Notes under the pieces: generated by a model
The model's input: the letters and a program-made list of their open reading frames with translations, nothing else
Database searches by the model: none
Told to the model about the DNA's origin: nothing
NCBI GenBank assembly: GCA_031260725.1
Contig: JAISKZ010000007.1
Span: 1-50,351, forward strand
From: Desulfovibrio sp.
Lineage (GTDB): Bacteria; Desulfobacterota; Desulfovibrionia; Desulfovibrionales; Desulfovibrionaceae
DNA length: 50,351 nucleotides
Reading direction: 5' to 3'
Position numbers and translations under genes: made by a program
Shown here: positions 23,674 through 32,198 of the stretch, one piece after another
How positions within the stretch are numbered: position 1 is the first letter of the stretch
How the letters are laid out: each line of letters opens with the position of its first letter

Positions 23674-25632
23674 TCAGAGCGTTTCCTGCCGGTATTTTGC
23701 CTTGACCGCTGCTATTTTTTCTTCCTGACTGGTCATGCTTTCCAGAATCTCTTCGCTTTGCCGTTGCGCCTCTTCAAAACGTGTGAGCAGGTCGGCTGAT
23801 CGCGTGTGATCGGCATACACAGCCGGGTCGGCCAGCAGGTTTTCCGCTTCGCTTTGTTCTTCAATCACGCGGGCCAGCCGTGCTTCGAGTTCTTCATAGC
23901 GGTCTTGCAGGGGTTTGATCTCTTTGTGCAGCGCGTTGCGTTTGTCAGCCGCCTCGCGTTTGAGGCGCTTTTGTTCCTCCCGTGAGAACGCCGGGGCGGA
24001 TTTGCCGTCGGTTTGCGGCATGGGCCGCACAGTTTGGAGAGCCCGTCGCGATTCGTCGTAGGCGGCAAAATCGCTGTGCCGGGCAATGCCGTTTCTGTCC
24101 AGTTCCCATACTTCGGCGCCCACCTGCGAAAGCAGCCATCGGTCATGGGCCACCATGACGAGCGTGCCGTTATATTTTTGCAGGGCCTTTATCAGAGCCT
24201 CACGGCTTTCCAGATCCAGGTGATTTGTGGGTTCGTCCAAAAGCAGCGTGTTGCAGCGTTTCAAAAAAAGGCTTGCCAGCACAAGACGGCTTTTTTCACC
24301 ACCGGAAAGGGCGCTGACCTGGCGGTCAAAGTATTCCTGCCCGAGCAGAAAAAGCCCGAGCACGCTCATCAGTTCTTCCTCGGTTGTGTGCGGGTCTGAG
24401 AGCATGCGTATTTCACCGAGCACGGTCGTGTCCGGCCGCAGTGTTTCCATCTGGTGCTGGGTGTAATAGCCAAGGCGTATCTGCGAGGCGGAAACAAGAT
24501 TGCCGCCGCTGCGCTCGTGAACGCCTGCCAGCAGTTTGAGCAGCGTGGATTTGCCGCAGCCGTTGTGGCCCACCAGCGCCGCGCGCTGGCCGCGGTACAA
24601 CGTAAATGTGAGCGGCGGCCAGAGTTTTTTGCCGTCAGAAAAATGAAAAGCCATGTCCACGGCGGCCAGCACAATTTTTTCGGAATGTGGCGCCTCGGGC
24701 CAGGAAAAATGGAGTTCCCTGCGTTTGGGTTCAGGGCGCAAATCTTCCAGTTCTTTTTCCAGCTTTTTTGCCATCTTCTGTCGAGATCCGGCCTGACGGG
24801 CCTTGGATGCCTTGGCCCTGAAGCGATCTACAAACGCTATTTTGCGGGCTATTTCACTTTGTAGGGCGCGGGCTTCGCGTTCGCGCTGCATGTTGTATTC
24901 TGCCTGAACGGCAAGGAAGCCGGTATAGTTTGTCTTGCGGAAAACGGGGCGGGAAAGGCCCAGATAAAGAATGTGCGTCCCCACCTTGTCCATGAAAACG
25001 CGGTCATGGGCCACAAAAACAAGCGCGCCCTTGAAATCCAGCAGAAAAGTTTCGAGCCACTCCACTGCGTCCATATCCAGATGGTTGGTAGGCTCGTCCA
25101 ATAAAAGCACGTCAGCTCCTGCCGTGAGCACACGCGCCAGTTTGGCGCGTTCCCGCCAGCCGCCGGAAAGGCTGCGCAAGGTGCGCGCCCATTTATTTTC
25201 AGCAAAGCCCAGGCCGGAGAGAACGGCTTTGGCGCGGTGTTCCGGGTTATAGCCGTATAGTGCCTCCAGTTCTGTCTGGCGGCGCATGAGTGAGGCAAGG
25301 CGCTCGTCGTTCTTGCTGTCGGCAGCGGCTTTCCATTCTTTCCAGAAATTGTTCCAGTCGTGCAGAACATTCAGCACATAGCCGAGCAGTGGCGCGTCCA
25401 GGATTTCTTCCGTAAATTCCTGCTCCACATAGCCCAAACGGCAGTTTTTGGGCAGAACAGCCCTGCCTCCGTCAGGCGATTCCGCTCCGGCGATAAGGCG
25501 CAGCAGTGTGGATTTGCCCGTGCCGTTTGGCCCGCAGACGCACAGTCGGACTCCGAAATCCACCTCAAGGGAAAAGGATCTGAAAATATCCTTGCCTGTG
25601 AAGGCTTTTGAAAGTTCCTGAATGCTGATCAT
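23674..25632 (-). CDS. ABC-F family ATPase
   Basis: A 652-residue soluble protein with two ABC nucleotide-binding domains and no membrane segments, as in the ribosome-associated ABC-F family (Uup/EttA/YdiF). Domain 1 has Walker A GPNGTGKST, signature LSGGWRERAKLARVL and Walker B LLLDEPTNHLD. Domain 2 has GHNGCGKST, LSGGEKSRLVLASL and LLLDEPTNHLD. The linker is charged and helical (AKASKARQAGSRQKMAKKLEKEL). A C-terminal coiled coil of about 100 residues (EIKPLQDRYEELEARLARVIEEQ) resembles the Uup DNA/rRNA-binding tail. Such proteins act on the translating ribosome. It overlaps the upstream SDR stop by ATGA. Confidence 0.92.
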   Translation of the reverse strand: MISIQELSKAFTGKDIFRSFSLEVDFGVRLCVCGPNGTGKSTLLRLIAGAESPDGGRAVLPKNCRLGYVEQEFTEEILDAPLLGYVLNVLHDWNNFWKEWKAAADSKNDERLASLMRRQTELEALYGYNPEHRAKAVLSGLGFAENKWARTLRSLSGGWRERAKLARVLTAGADVLLLDEPTNHLDMDAVEWLETFLLDFKGALVFVAHDRVFMDKVGTHILYLGLSRPVFRKTNYTGFLAVQAEYNMQREREARALQSEIARKIAFVDRFRAKASKARQAGSRQKMAKKLEKELEDLRPEPKRRELHFSWPEAPHSEKIVLAAVDMAFHFSDGKKLWPPLTFTLYRGQRAALVGHNGCGKSTLLKLLAGVHERSGGNLVSASQIRLGYYTQHQMETLRPDTTVLGEIRMLSDPHTTEEELMSVLGLFLLGQEYFDRQVSALSGGEKSRLVLASLFLKRCNTLLLDEPTNHLDLESREALIKALQKYNGTLVMVAHDRWLLSQVGAEVWELDRNGIARHSDFAAYDESRRALQTVRPMPQTDGKSAPAFSREEQKRLKREAADKRNALHKEIKPLQDRYEELEARLARVIEEQSEAENLLADPAVYADHTRSADLLTRFEEAQRQSEEILESMTSQEEKIAAVKAKYRQETL

Positions 25633-26672
25633 AAAAACCCTTCGCGTAGGTAACCTTCTACGGTTTCAGCCAGACCTTCGCTCAGGCTGACCGCTGGCGT
25701 CCAGCCGAGTTCTGTTTGTATACGGGAGGAGTCGCACAGCCAGCCGGACTGCTTTGCCTCACGGTATTTGTCGAAATTCCAGATAGGGACGCGGCCTTGC
25801 GGGCCTGTCAATCTGCCGCGCATACAGCCGAAGGCTGTGGAAAGCGCGGCAGTGGCGGCCATGACGGGCAAGGGCATGCGCAGCACGCGCATAGTGCCGG
25901 GCTTGCCGGTTATATCCCTCAATGTCCGGCCCATAGATCTGCAGAACTCGGCCATAGTGTGCCGCGCGCCGTCATTGACGTGGTAGACGCCGTTGGCCTG
26001 TGCCGCGCAGCAGCGCAGAACGGCCTTTGCCATGTCTTTGGCGTGCACAATGGAGACGGGAAAAGTCCGGAATGCGCCGGGACTGACGGCAATACCTTTG
26101 GCTGCGCCTTTGAAGACGGGCAAAAGGCCTTTGTCGCCCGAGCCGTAAATGATCGGCGGGCGCAATACAACAAGGCGGTCGCCGATCGCCCTCCCGAGCG
26201 TCTGCTCCGTCATGAGTTTTGACCAGCCGTAAGCGGAGACGGGCGCGGGCGGAGTTGTGTCCGTCACGCCGGGGGCGACGCAGCAGGGACCTGTGGCCGC
26301 AAGGCTTGAGACCAGAATAACCCGTTCCGGCAGCCTGTTCCCTGTTGACAGGTGCCCCAGCGCTTTGGCAAGGACTGAGGCGGCAAGGGCGTTGGCCCGC
26401 AGATAGTCCTGCCAGCCAAGGCCGAAGAGCAGGGCCGCCAAGTGGACGACCACATCCTGTTCTTCAAGGGCTTCAGCCAGCCCGGCTCCGCTTTGAAGAT
26501 CAGCCTGGGCCGCTGCAACGCCCCGCGGCAGACGCCCTGTGCGGGAAGACGCCCGCGTAAGGCAAGTGACGCGCGCGCCTGCAGCCTGAAGCAAGGGCAA
26601 AAGATGAAGGCCCACAAAACCTGTGCCGCCGGTAACGAGCACGTTTTTGCCGGCCAGATGGTCATTGTTCAT
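25629..26672 (-). CDS. NAD(P)-dependent sugar epimerase / dehydratase-type SDR
   Basis: A 347-residue extended SDR. It has the dinucleotide loop VTGGTGFVGLHLL near residue 13, the catalytic S-Y-K set with VSSLAATG and YGWSKLMTEQ, and RPPIIYGSGDKGLLP. The substrate end IQTELGWTPAVSLSEGLAETV is typical of the group. Its substrate is not evident; candidates are a nucleotide sugar, a steroid/hopanoid-like alcohol or a dihydroflavonol-type aldehyde, since many housekeeping SDRs of this size differ only in their C-terminal half. It lies 32 bases behind the GNAT-like gene and overlaps the ABC-F start. Confidence 0.85.
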   Translation of the reverse strand: MNNDHLAGKNVLVTGGTGFVGLHLLPLLQAAGARVTCLTRASSRTGRLPRGVAAAQADLQSGAGLAEALEEQDVVVHLAALLFGLGWQDYLRANALAASVLAKALGHLSTGNRLPERVILVSSLAATGPCCVAPGVTDTTPPAPVSAYGWSKLMTEQTLGRAIGDRLVVLRPPIIYGSGDKGLLPVFKGAAKGIAVSPGAFRTFPVSIVHAKDMAKAVLRCCAAQANGVYHVNDGARHTMAEFCRSMGRTLRDITGKPGTMRVLRMPLPVMAATAALSTAFGCMRGRLTGPQGRVPIWNFDKYREAKQSGWLCDSSRIQTELGWTPAVSLSEGLAETVEGYLREGFL

Positions 26673-26704
26673 GGCGATGTTCCAGAAAATTTTCCCGTGC
26701 CGGC

Positions 26705-27832
26705 TTATGCGATTTCCCGCCGGTAAATGCGGTAGCGTTTTGTGATTATACCGGAAAAATCTTCAAGCAGATCATTGATGGCCGTATTGTCCTCCAGTAC
26801 CCAGGAACCTTCCACCCACTGAAAGTCTGGATTTACGCTGGCTTTTTCCAACATGTAATCCAGAAGCAGCAAGGGCAGGCCAAGCAGGCGGAATTCTTTT
26901 TTGACGCCGAAAAGAATTATTCTGTACCCGCTGCGGATCTGCTCTCTTGTTCGCCACCAATGCCAAAGCGCGGTGACGCCCAGCCTGCCGTTCAGGCGTT
27001 TGAGCAGGGGGTTCATGTCCGGCAGCGCCACCATGCCGGCGGCAGGTTCGTCGTTATGGAAAAAGAGGACGAAAAATTCCGGATTCAGTATCTCCTTGAG
27101 CTCCTTGACATGTTGCTCGGCTTCTGCTTCGGAAAGAGGAGAAAAACCCCAGTTGTCGGCCCAGGATTCGCGGTAGAGGTCAAGCATGATGCGTATGTCC
27201 GCGGCAAGGGTCGCTTTTGAGGACGAGCGGCGTGTGAAGCGCGCCTCGGCTTTGAGGCGGGTTATTTCATCCCGTAGCCGGTCCGGCAGAGAAAATCGCG
27301 TGCGCTCAATAAGCCAGGCAAATAAATCCTGTTCTTTGCGCAAAAGCCATGTTTCCAGCATTTCGGCATACCGGGGCGGGTTCCAGGGCATCATGATTGT
27401 CGGGGCTTTTTCAAAGCCGTCCACCAGCAGGCCGCAGGTGTAGTTTGTGGAGGGGTTCAGCGGACCGCGCATGAAGGTCATGCCCGCGCGGGCAAGACTG
27501 CAGCGCGCTGTTTCCAGCAGCGCATGGGCGGCCTGTTCGTCGTTTTCGCATTCGAAAAAGCCGAAAGCCCCGCACTGCTCTCCGGCAAAGTCGTTGTATT
27601 TTTTATCCACAATGGCGGCTATGCGTCCCACGGGCCGTCCGGCGCGCAACGCCAGAAAAAGCTCCCTGTCTGCAAAATCCCAAAAGGGATGCTCGTCCGG
27701 CGTTAAAAGTGCACGCTCTTGATTTTCGAGGGGCGGCACCCACAGCGGGGCAGCCGCGTGGACAGCAAAGGGCAGGTTGATAAAACTTGTGAATTCCTGT
27801 TTGGAACATACCGGAATAATTGATACCGTCAT
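26705..27832 (-). CDS. GNAT-like acyltransferase, unknown substrate
   Basis: 375 residues, starting at ATG 27832, which forms an ATGA overlap with the pyrD stop; the 464-residue ORF in the track starts inside pyrD and is not supported. The sequence has acetyltransferase-like stretches (FFECENDEQAAHALLETA, EGSWVLEDNTAINDLLEDF) and an N-terminal region (RPVGRIAAIVDKKYND) with beta-alpha character. The end, NTAINDLLEDFSGIITKRYRIYRREI, resembles the C-terminus of large GNAT-fold proteins of about 370 residues found in many bacteria. I cannot see a clear acetyl-CoA loop, so activity is inferred from fold only. It sits among pyrimidine and surface genes. Confidence 0.7.
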   Translation of the reverse strand: MTVSIIPVCSKQEFTSFINLPFAVHAAAPLWVPPLENQERALLTPDEHPFWDFADRELFLALRAGRPVGRIAAIVDKKYNDFAGEQCGAFGFFECENDEQAAHALLETARCSLARAGMTFMRGPLNPSTNYTCGLLVDGFEKAPTIMMPWNPPRYAEMLETWLLRKEQDLFAWLIERTRFSLPDRLRDEITRLKAEARFTRRSSSKATLAADIRIMLDLYRESWADNWGFSPLSEAEAEQHVKELKEILNPEFFVLFFHNDEPAAGMVALPDMNPLLKRLNGRLGVTALWHWWRTREQIRSGYRIILFGVKKEFRLLGLPLLLLDYMLEKASVNPDFQWVEGSWVLEDNTAINDLLEDFSGIITKRYRIYRREIA

Positions 27833-28788
27833 GCCGTTGCCGTGTGTTTGCATTGCAGGGCTGACCCGTTTTGCAAGGTTCCGCGCAGTTCTTCCATGCT
27901 TGTGATGCCGATTTCTTCGCAGGCAGCCGACAGTTGTGCCGCCACAGCAAAGGCGCAGTCCGGGCGCATAAAATTGCCGCTGCCTATCTGTACCGCGTGT
28001 GCGCCAGCCAAAATGAACTCCAGCGCGTCGTGGGCGTTCACAATGCCGCCTACGCCGACAACGGGAATATGCACGGCCTGCACAATCTGCCAGACGCAAC
28101 GCAACGCCACAGGCTTGATGGCCGGGCCGGAAAGGCCGCCCAGCACGTTGGCGAGCTTCGGGCGGCGCAAGCGCAGGTCAACAGCCATGCCGAGCAGGGT
28201 ATTGATGCACGAAACGCTGTCCGCACCCGCCTCTTCCACACTTTTCGCCATGAGCGCTATGTCCGTGACGTTCGGCGAGAGTTTGACCATAACATGCTTG
28301 CGCGGCGCGGCTTTGCGCACAGCGCTCGTGACGGCGGCGGCAAGCGTCGGATCCTGGCCGAAAAGCACGCCGCCTTTGGCGACATTGGGGCAGGAAACAT
28401 TGATTTCCAGGGCGGCCACACCGTCTTCCACGTTCAGGCGGGCGGCCAGATCGGCAAATTCATCTGCGGATGCAGCATAGATATTGGCAATAATCGGCGT
28501 ATCCCGCCATGGCAGGGACGGCAATTTGTGCGCGCAAAAGTCTTCCACACCGTCGTTTTGCAGGCCTACCGCATTGAGCATGCCGGCTGCTGTTTCCACA
28601 ACGCGCGGGCAGGGGTTGCCTTCACGCGGGAGCAGCGAAATGCCCTTCACCACAATGCCCCCCAGACTTTTCAGATCGCCGTAGGGCGCAAATTCCAGCC
28701 CGCAGCCGAACGTGCCGGACGCCGTGAGCACCGGGTTTTTGAGGGCAAGATCGTGAGTTTGCCCGCGCAGGGTGACTGAGATATCCAT
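27829..28788 (-). CDS. pyrD: Dihydroorotate dehydrogenase, class 1B catalytic subunit
   Basis: Oxidises dihydroorotate to orotate in pyrimidine synthesis. In class 1B the electrons pass through PyrK to NAD. The 319-residue protein has the FMN-binding opening KNPVLTASGTFG, GMLNAVGLQNDG, the catalytic loop EINVSCPNVAKGG (Cys as base), VMVKLSPNVTD, GGLSGPAIKPVALR and VGVGGIVNAHDALEFILAGAHAVQIG. The Cys at the active site rather than Ser marks class 1. It follows pyrK by five bases on the same strand. Confidence 0.96.
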   Translation of the reverse strand: MDISVTLRGQTHDLALKNPVLTASGTFGCGLEFAPYGDLKSLGGIVVKGISLLPREGNPCPRVVETAAGMLNAVGLQNDGVEDFCAHKLPSLPWRDTPIIANIYAASADEFADLAARLNVEDGVAALEINVSCPNVAKGGVLFGQDPTLAAAVTSAVRKAAPRKHVMVKLSPNVTDIALMAKSVEEAGADSVSCINTLLGMAVDLRLRRPKLANVLGGLSGPAIKPVALRCVWQIVQAVHIPVVGVGGIVNAHDALEFILAGAHAVQIGSGNFMRPDCAFAVAAQLSAACEEIGITSMEELRGTLQNGSALQCKHTATA

Positions 28789-28793
28789 AAATT

Positions 28794-29612
28794 TTACAAT
28801 TTCACCTGATCAGCCCAGAATACAGGTCCCTGACGGCAAGCCTGCACGAGACCGCCGCGTTTTTCCGGAGTTGGCCAGGCGTCGCTTGTTCTGGTCACGC
28901 ATCCAAGACACGCCCCTACACCGCATGCCATGGTGTTCTCAAGCGAAATCTGCGTGCGCGCCTTGAGTTCCTTGGCGAATTTGCGCACAGTTTGCAAAAA
29001 GGGCAGCGGACCGCAGGCCAGCACAAGGCCGTTTTGTTCCGCGCAGTCACGCATGCGTTCGTTCAAGGTGAAGATAAAATTATCCAGTTCTCCGTGCCTT
29101 GTTTCGCGCAGGCTGTCCAGCGGTATGTATTCGTGGATGTTGTCAACAGGGTAGCATTGCAACGGCTCGCGATGACCAAAAAGCATACTTGTGTTCCACG
29201 GTTTGGGATGCGCATTGACATAGCCCACAAAGGGCACAATTCCCATGCCTCCGGCGAGCAACAGGGTCTGGCTGTCCGGTTCCACGGCAAAGCCGTTGCC
29301 GAGCGGGCCCCATACATTCACCTCTTCGCCGTGTTTCAGCTGGGCCATGCGCCGCGTTCCTCGTCCGCAAACCTGAAAAAAACATATCAGGCAACGGGCA
29401 GTCGTATGACAGATGCTGAAGGGTCTTGCCCAGGGCAGTTCAAGCCCGAAAGCGGCTGGCCGCAACATAAGAAACTGGCCGGGCCGCCAGCTTTCCCAGC
29501 CGGGGCGGGGCAGGCGCAGGGCAAAAAAACGGTATTCGCCCTCTGGGCCGGCAGGGCCGAAGGGTGTCAGCTCCAGCGCGGGAAGACGGCTCAATATGGG
29601 CTTGCTTTGCAT
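28794..29612 (-). CDS. pyrK: Dihydroorotate dehydrogenase electron-transfer subunit
   Basis: Carries FAD and a [2Fe-2S] cluster and links PyrD to NAD. The protein has the FAD-binding motif ARPFSICHTT, the NAD-binding LLLAGGMGIVPFVGYV, and ACGPLPFLQTV. The C-terminal iron-sulfur motif is CGVGACLGC plus a further Cys in VQACRQG, matching C-x4-C-x2-C-x(n)-C. I start it at ATG 29612 (273 residues), where family sequences begin; ATG 29702 directly follows the tadA stop and would add 30 non-conserved residues. Neither start has a strong Shine-Dalgarno. It lies five bases before pyrD. Confidence 0.92.
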   Translation of the reverse strand: MQSKPILSRLPALELTPFGPAGPEGEYRFFALRLPRPGWESWRPGQFLMLRPAAFGLELPWARPFSICHTTARCLICFFQVCGRGTRRMAQLKHGEEVNVWGPLGNGFAVEPDSQTLLLAGGMGIVPFVGYVNAHPKPWNTSMLFGHREPLQCYPVDNIHEYIPLDSLRETRHGELDNFIFTLNERMRDCAEQNGLVLACGPLPFLQTVRKFAKELKARTQISLENTMACGVGACLGCVTRTSDAWPTPEKRGGLVQACRQGPVFWADQVKL

Positions 29613-29702
29613 GCATGCAGTATATATGGAGCTTTGTCCTTCGGTCAACAGAGGTTCGGCGCCACTCAGGTCGAAAGCACGGCGCGCCCGGCACATCGTC
29701 AT

Positions 29703-30221
29703 TTATCCGGTCGCGCGCCGCGCGGCAAAAAAATCCCGCAGGAGGTCGGCGCAGGCCTGTGCCCGTATGCCGCCCATATGCCAGACTTTGTGGTTGCAGA
29801 AAGGAACATCCAGGTATTCCGCGCGGGAAATCACGGCGCCGGCCCGCGCGTCCGCCGCTCCGAAAACAAGCCCGCCCACCCGCGCTTGCACCAGCGCCGC
29901 CGCGCACATGGGGCAGGGCTCCAGCGTGACAATGAGGGTACAGTTGTTCAGGCGGTAATTGTGAAGCATCTTCCCTGCCGCGCGCAACGCCAGTATTTCT
30001 GCGTGGGCCGTTGGGTCGTGCAGGCGTATGGGCGCGTTATGGGCCTGTGCGAGAATACGTCCGTCCGGGCCGGTCAGCAAGGCGCCCACAGGCGTTTCGC
30101 CGGCGTCGGCGCCTTTATGGGCAAGCGCGATGGCCATGTCCATAAGCCCTTCCCACGTGCGCCCGACAGGCGGGGCGGGCACCGGCCCGGACGGTTCAAA
30201 AACGTGCGGCAAGGCTGTCAC
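29703..30221 (-). CDS. tadA: tRNA-adenosine deaminase
   Basis: Converts A34 to inosine in tRNA-Arg(ACG), letting it read CGN codons. The 172-residue protein has the zinc and catalytic motifs TAHAEILAL (His ligand and Glu proton shuttle) and EPCPMCAAALVQARVGGLVFG (two Cys ligands), in the order of the cytidine-deaminase fold. The GETPVGALLTG strand before them is typical of TadA. The N-terminal ~25 residues (VFEPSGPVPAPPV) are extra compared with E. coli TadA, so an internal start near ATG 30143 is possible. It is the second gene of the minus-strand run behind the LOG-family gene. Confidence 0.93.
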   Translation of the reverse strand: MTALPHVFEPSGPVPAPPVGRTWEGLMDMAIALAHKGADAGETPVGALLTGPDGRILAQAHNAPIRLHDPTAHAEILALRAAGKMLHNYRLNNCTLIVTLEPCPMCAAALVQARVGGLVFGAADARAGAVISRAEYLDVPFCNHKVWHMGGIRAQACADLLRDFFAARRATG

Positions 30222-30285
30222 ACCCCGCCATGCTTGCCCGGTTTATATACAATCAGACGATACATGCAGAGAGGTTTCTGTTTGC

Positions 30286-30954
30286 CTACACGATAATGAT
30301 TTTGCGCAGACGGCTGACCACGTCTTCCGGCGTGTCGCAAACGGTGACGAGTTTGTTGATTTCCGTCTCGTAAATAAAGCCGCCCTCTTTCATGGATGTG
30401 CCCATCCATTCGAGCAGGCCGCTCCAGAAGCTGGAGTCGTACAGGATGATGGGGACCGGCCGGGTGCGCCCTGTCTGCGCCGGCACAAATGCCTCCGAGA
30501 ACTCGTCAATGGTGCCCATACCGCCGGGCATGACGATGTAGGCCATGGCGTATTTGAGGAACATGAACTTGCGGATGAAAAAGTAGCGAAAATCGCAGCG
30601 GGTCTTCACATAGCTGTTGCAGCTCTGCTCGTGCGGCAGACGGATGTGCAGCCCGACGGATTCGCCCCCTGCCTCGCACGCGCCCTTGTTTGCCGCTTCC
30701 ATGATCCCGGGGCCGCCGCCGGTGATAACGCCGAAGCCCGCGCCTACCAGCAGGCGGGCGATTTTTTCGGCGTCCTGGTAGTGAATGCTGTCCGGAGCGG
30801 AGCGGGCCGAGCCGAAAATGGAAATACAGTTGACATTCAGGGCGTTGAGCGTGTCCAGCGCCTGTACCATTTCCGACATGATCTGGAATGCGCGCCATGA
30901 TTCGGTCGTCACGGAAGCCAGATCATCCACAATATTCTGTCGCAGTTCAGGCAT
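30286..30954 (-). CDS. LOG-family protein (cytokinin riboside 5'-monophosphate phosphoribohydrolase type)
   Basis: The real gene starts at ATG 30954, with GGAG six bases upstream, giving 222 residues; the 471-residue ORF in the track continues far upstream through non-conserved, arginine-rich shadow sequence. The family signature VMPGGMGTIDEFSEAF (PGGxGTxxE) is present, with the Rossmann-like GAGFGVITGGGPGIMEAANKGA before it and the SIFGSARS start strand. LOG proteins cleave nucleoside monophosphates to base and ribose-5-phosphate; older annotation calls them lysine decarboxylases, which is incorrect. It heads a minus-strand run and is divergent from rsmD. Confidence 0.9.
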   Translation of the reverse strand: MPELRQNIVDDLASVTTESWRAFQIMSEMVQALDTLNALNVNCISIFGSARSAPDSIHYQDAEKIARLLVGAGFGVITGGGPGIMEAANKGACEAGGESVGLHIRLPHEQSCNSYVKTRCDFRYFFIRKFMFLKYAMAYIVMPGGMGTIDEFSEAFVPAQTGRTRPVPIILYDSSFWSGLLEWMGTSMKEGGFIYETEINKLVTVCDTPEDVVSRLRKIIIV

Positions 30955-31110
30955 GGCTTCTCCAGGGCACGACGTTCTCAGCTGTGCAAAAAATGACGAC
31001 GATAACGGCAGTATATGCGCGTCGCAACGCGAAGGCAACTTGGGGTCTTGCGCCGGGGTCTGATGACGGGCATACTGGGCGCGGGCATATTTAACTGTAG
31101 TGGAATCGCC

Positions 31111-31662
31111 GTGCGCATTATTGCAGGAACCCTGGGCGGACGCAGGCTTAACACCGTGAGCGGGGAAGGTTTTCGCCCTGCCATGGGCAGAACGCGCGAA
31201 GCGCTGTTCTCCATGCTCACAGCGCGGGGTATTGACTGGCAGACAACGCGCGCGCTGGATATTTTTGCCGGCAGCGGCAGTCTGGCCTTTGAGGCCCTGA
31301 GCCGCGGCGCGCCACGCGCGCTTTTTGTTGAAAACGCGCTCCATGCCGTGCGCTGTCTGCGTGGGAATGTCGCGGCATTGGGGGTTCACGCGCAAACGCG
31401 CATTGTGTGTGAAAACGCGTTGCATTTTTTGAAACGTCCTTCGACGGGAACCTTTAATCTGGTTTTTTTGGATCCGCCGTACGGCAAAAATTTGCTTGCG
31501 CCGTCGTTGACAGCTTTGCTTGAAAATGCCTGGTTGGCCCCTGGGGCCTTTGTCACGGCGGAAATTGAAAAAGAGGCCGCGTTTGAACCACCCGCTCCGC
31601 TCACGCTGTCGGCAGAGCGTTTTTTCGGCAGAACGCGTATCTGTATCTGGACGTCGCCATGA
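31111..31662 (+). CDS. rsmD: 16S rRNA (guanine966-N2)-methyltransferase
   Basis: Methylates G966 of 16S rRNA in the small subunit. Started at GTG 31111, the protein (183 residues) begins VRIIAGTLGGRRL, which is how RsmD proteins normally start; the listed ORF adds 32 unmatched residues. It has the substrate opening EGFRPAMGRTREALFSML, the SAM-binding loop LDIFAGSGSLAFEALSRGA and the catalytic LDPPYGKN (N/DPPY). Its last codon overlaps the coaD start (ATGA). It opens a + strand chain of coupled genes, rsmD-coaD-miaA-(glk)-mqnA. Confidence 0.93.
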   Translation: MRIIAGTLGGRRLNTVSGEGFRPAMGRTREALFSMLTARGIDWQTTRALDIFAGSGSLAFEALSRGAPRALFVENALHAVRCLRGNVAALGVHAQTRIVCENALHFLKRPSTGTFNLVFLDPPYGKNLLAPSLTALLENAWLAPGAFVTAEIEKEAAFEPPAPLTLSAERFFGRTRICIWTSP

Positions 31663-32198
31663 AAACAGTTCTTTATCCCGGCACGTTTGATCCGCTGACA
31701 AACGGCCATTTAAGCCTGATCCGACGCGCCGGCGACGTTTTTGATCAGGTTATTGTGGCGGTGGCGGACAACACGCCCAAGCTGCCGCTTTTCAGTCATG
31801 AAGAGCGTGTGGAGATGGCCCGCGAAGCACTGAAAGACAAAAGACGCGTCATTGTGGAGCCGTTTTCAGGTCTTACTGTGGAATACGCGGCAAGACGCGG
31901 GGCCTGCGCTCTAGTGCGTGGTTTGCGCGCTGTTTCCGACTTTGAGTATGAATTTCAGCTTGCCCTGATGAATCGTCGTTTACAGCGCCGCATCCAGACG
32001 GTTTTTTTGATGACGGACTATCAGTGGCTGTTCATCAGCTCCACTATTGTCAAGGCGGCGGCCAGCCACGGCGCGGACGTCACAGGCCTTGTGCCGGACA
32101 ATGTGCGGTTGAAACTGATGGAAAAATACGGGAAGGGCGAAGTGCGGCAGGGCACGCCCTGCCTTGGGCCTTCTTACGGCGGCTTTCGCGTTTCGTGA
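31659..32198 (+). CDS. coaD: Phosphopantetheine adenylyltransferase
   Basis: Transfers AMP to 4'-phosphopantetheine, the penultimate step of coenzyme A synthesis. Motifs are YPGTFDPLTNGHLSLI (the T/HxGH nucleotidyltransferase motif, here TNGH), VRGLRAVSDFEYEFQLALMNRRL, and FISSTIVKAAASHGADVTGLVP (ISSTxVK-type motif). At 179 residues it is slightly longer than the usual 160 because of a C-terminal tail (TPCLGPSYGGF). The rsmD-coaD order is common in bacteria. Its stop overlaps the GTG start of miaA. Confidence 0.95.
   Translation: MKTVLYPGTFDPLTNGHLSLIRRAGDVFDQVIVAVADNTPKLPLFSHEERVEMAREALKDKRRVIVEPFSGLTVEYAARRGACALVRGLRAVSDFEYEFQLALMNRRLQRRIQTVFLMTDYQWLFISSTIVKAAASHGADVTGLVPDNVRLKLMEKYGKGEVRQGTPCLGPSYGGFRVS

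Noticed and set aside
28992-30296. 434-residue plus-strand ORF
   Set aside because: It lies antisense to pyrK and tadA, which have clear conserved motifs; its translation is arginine/glycine-rich with no recognisable pattern.
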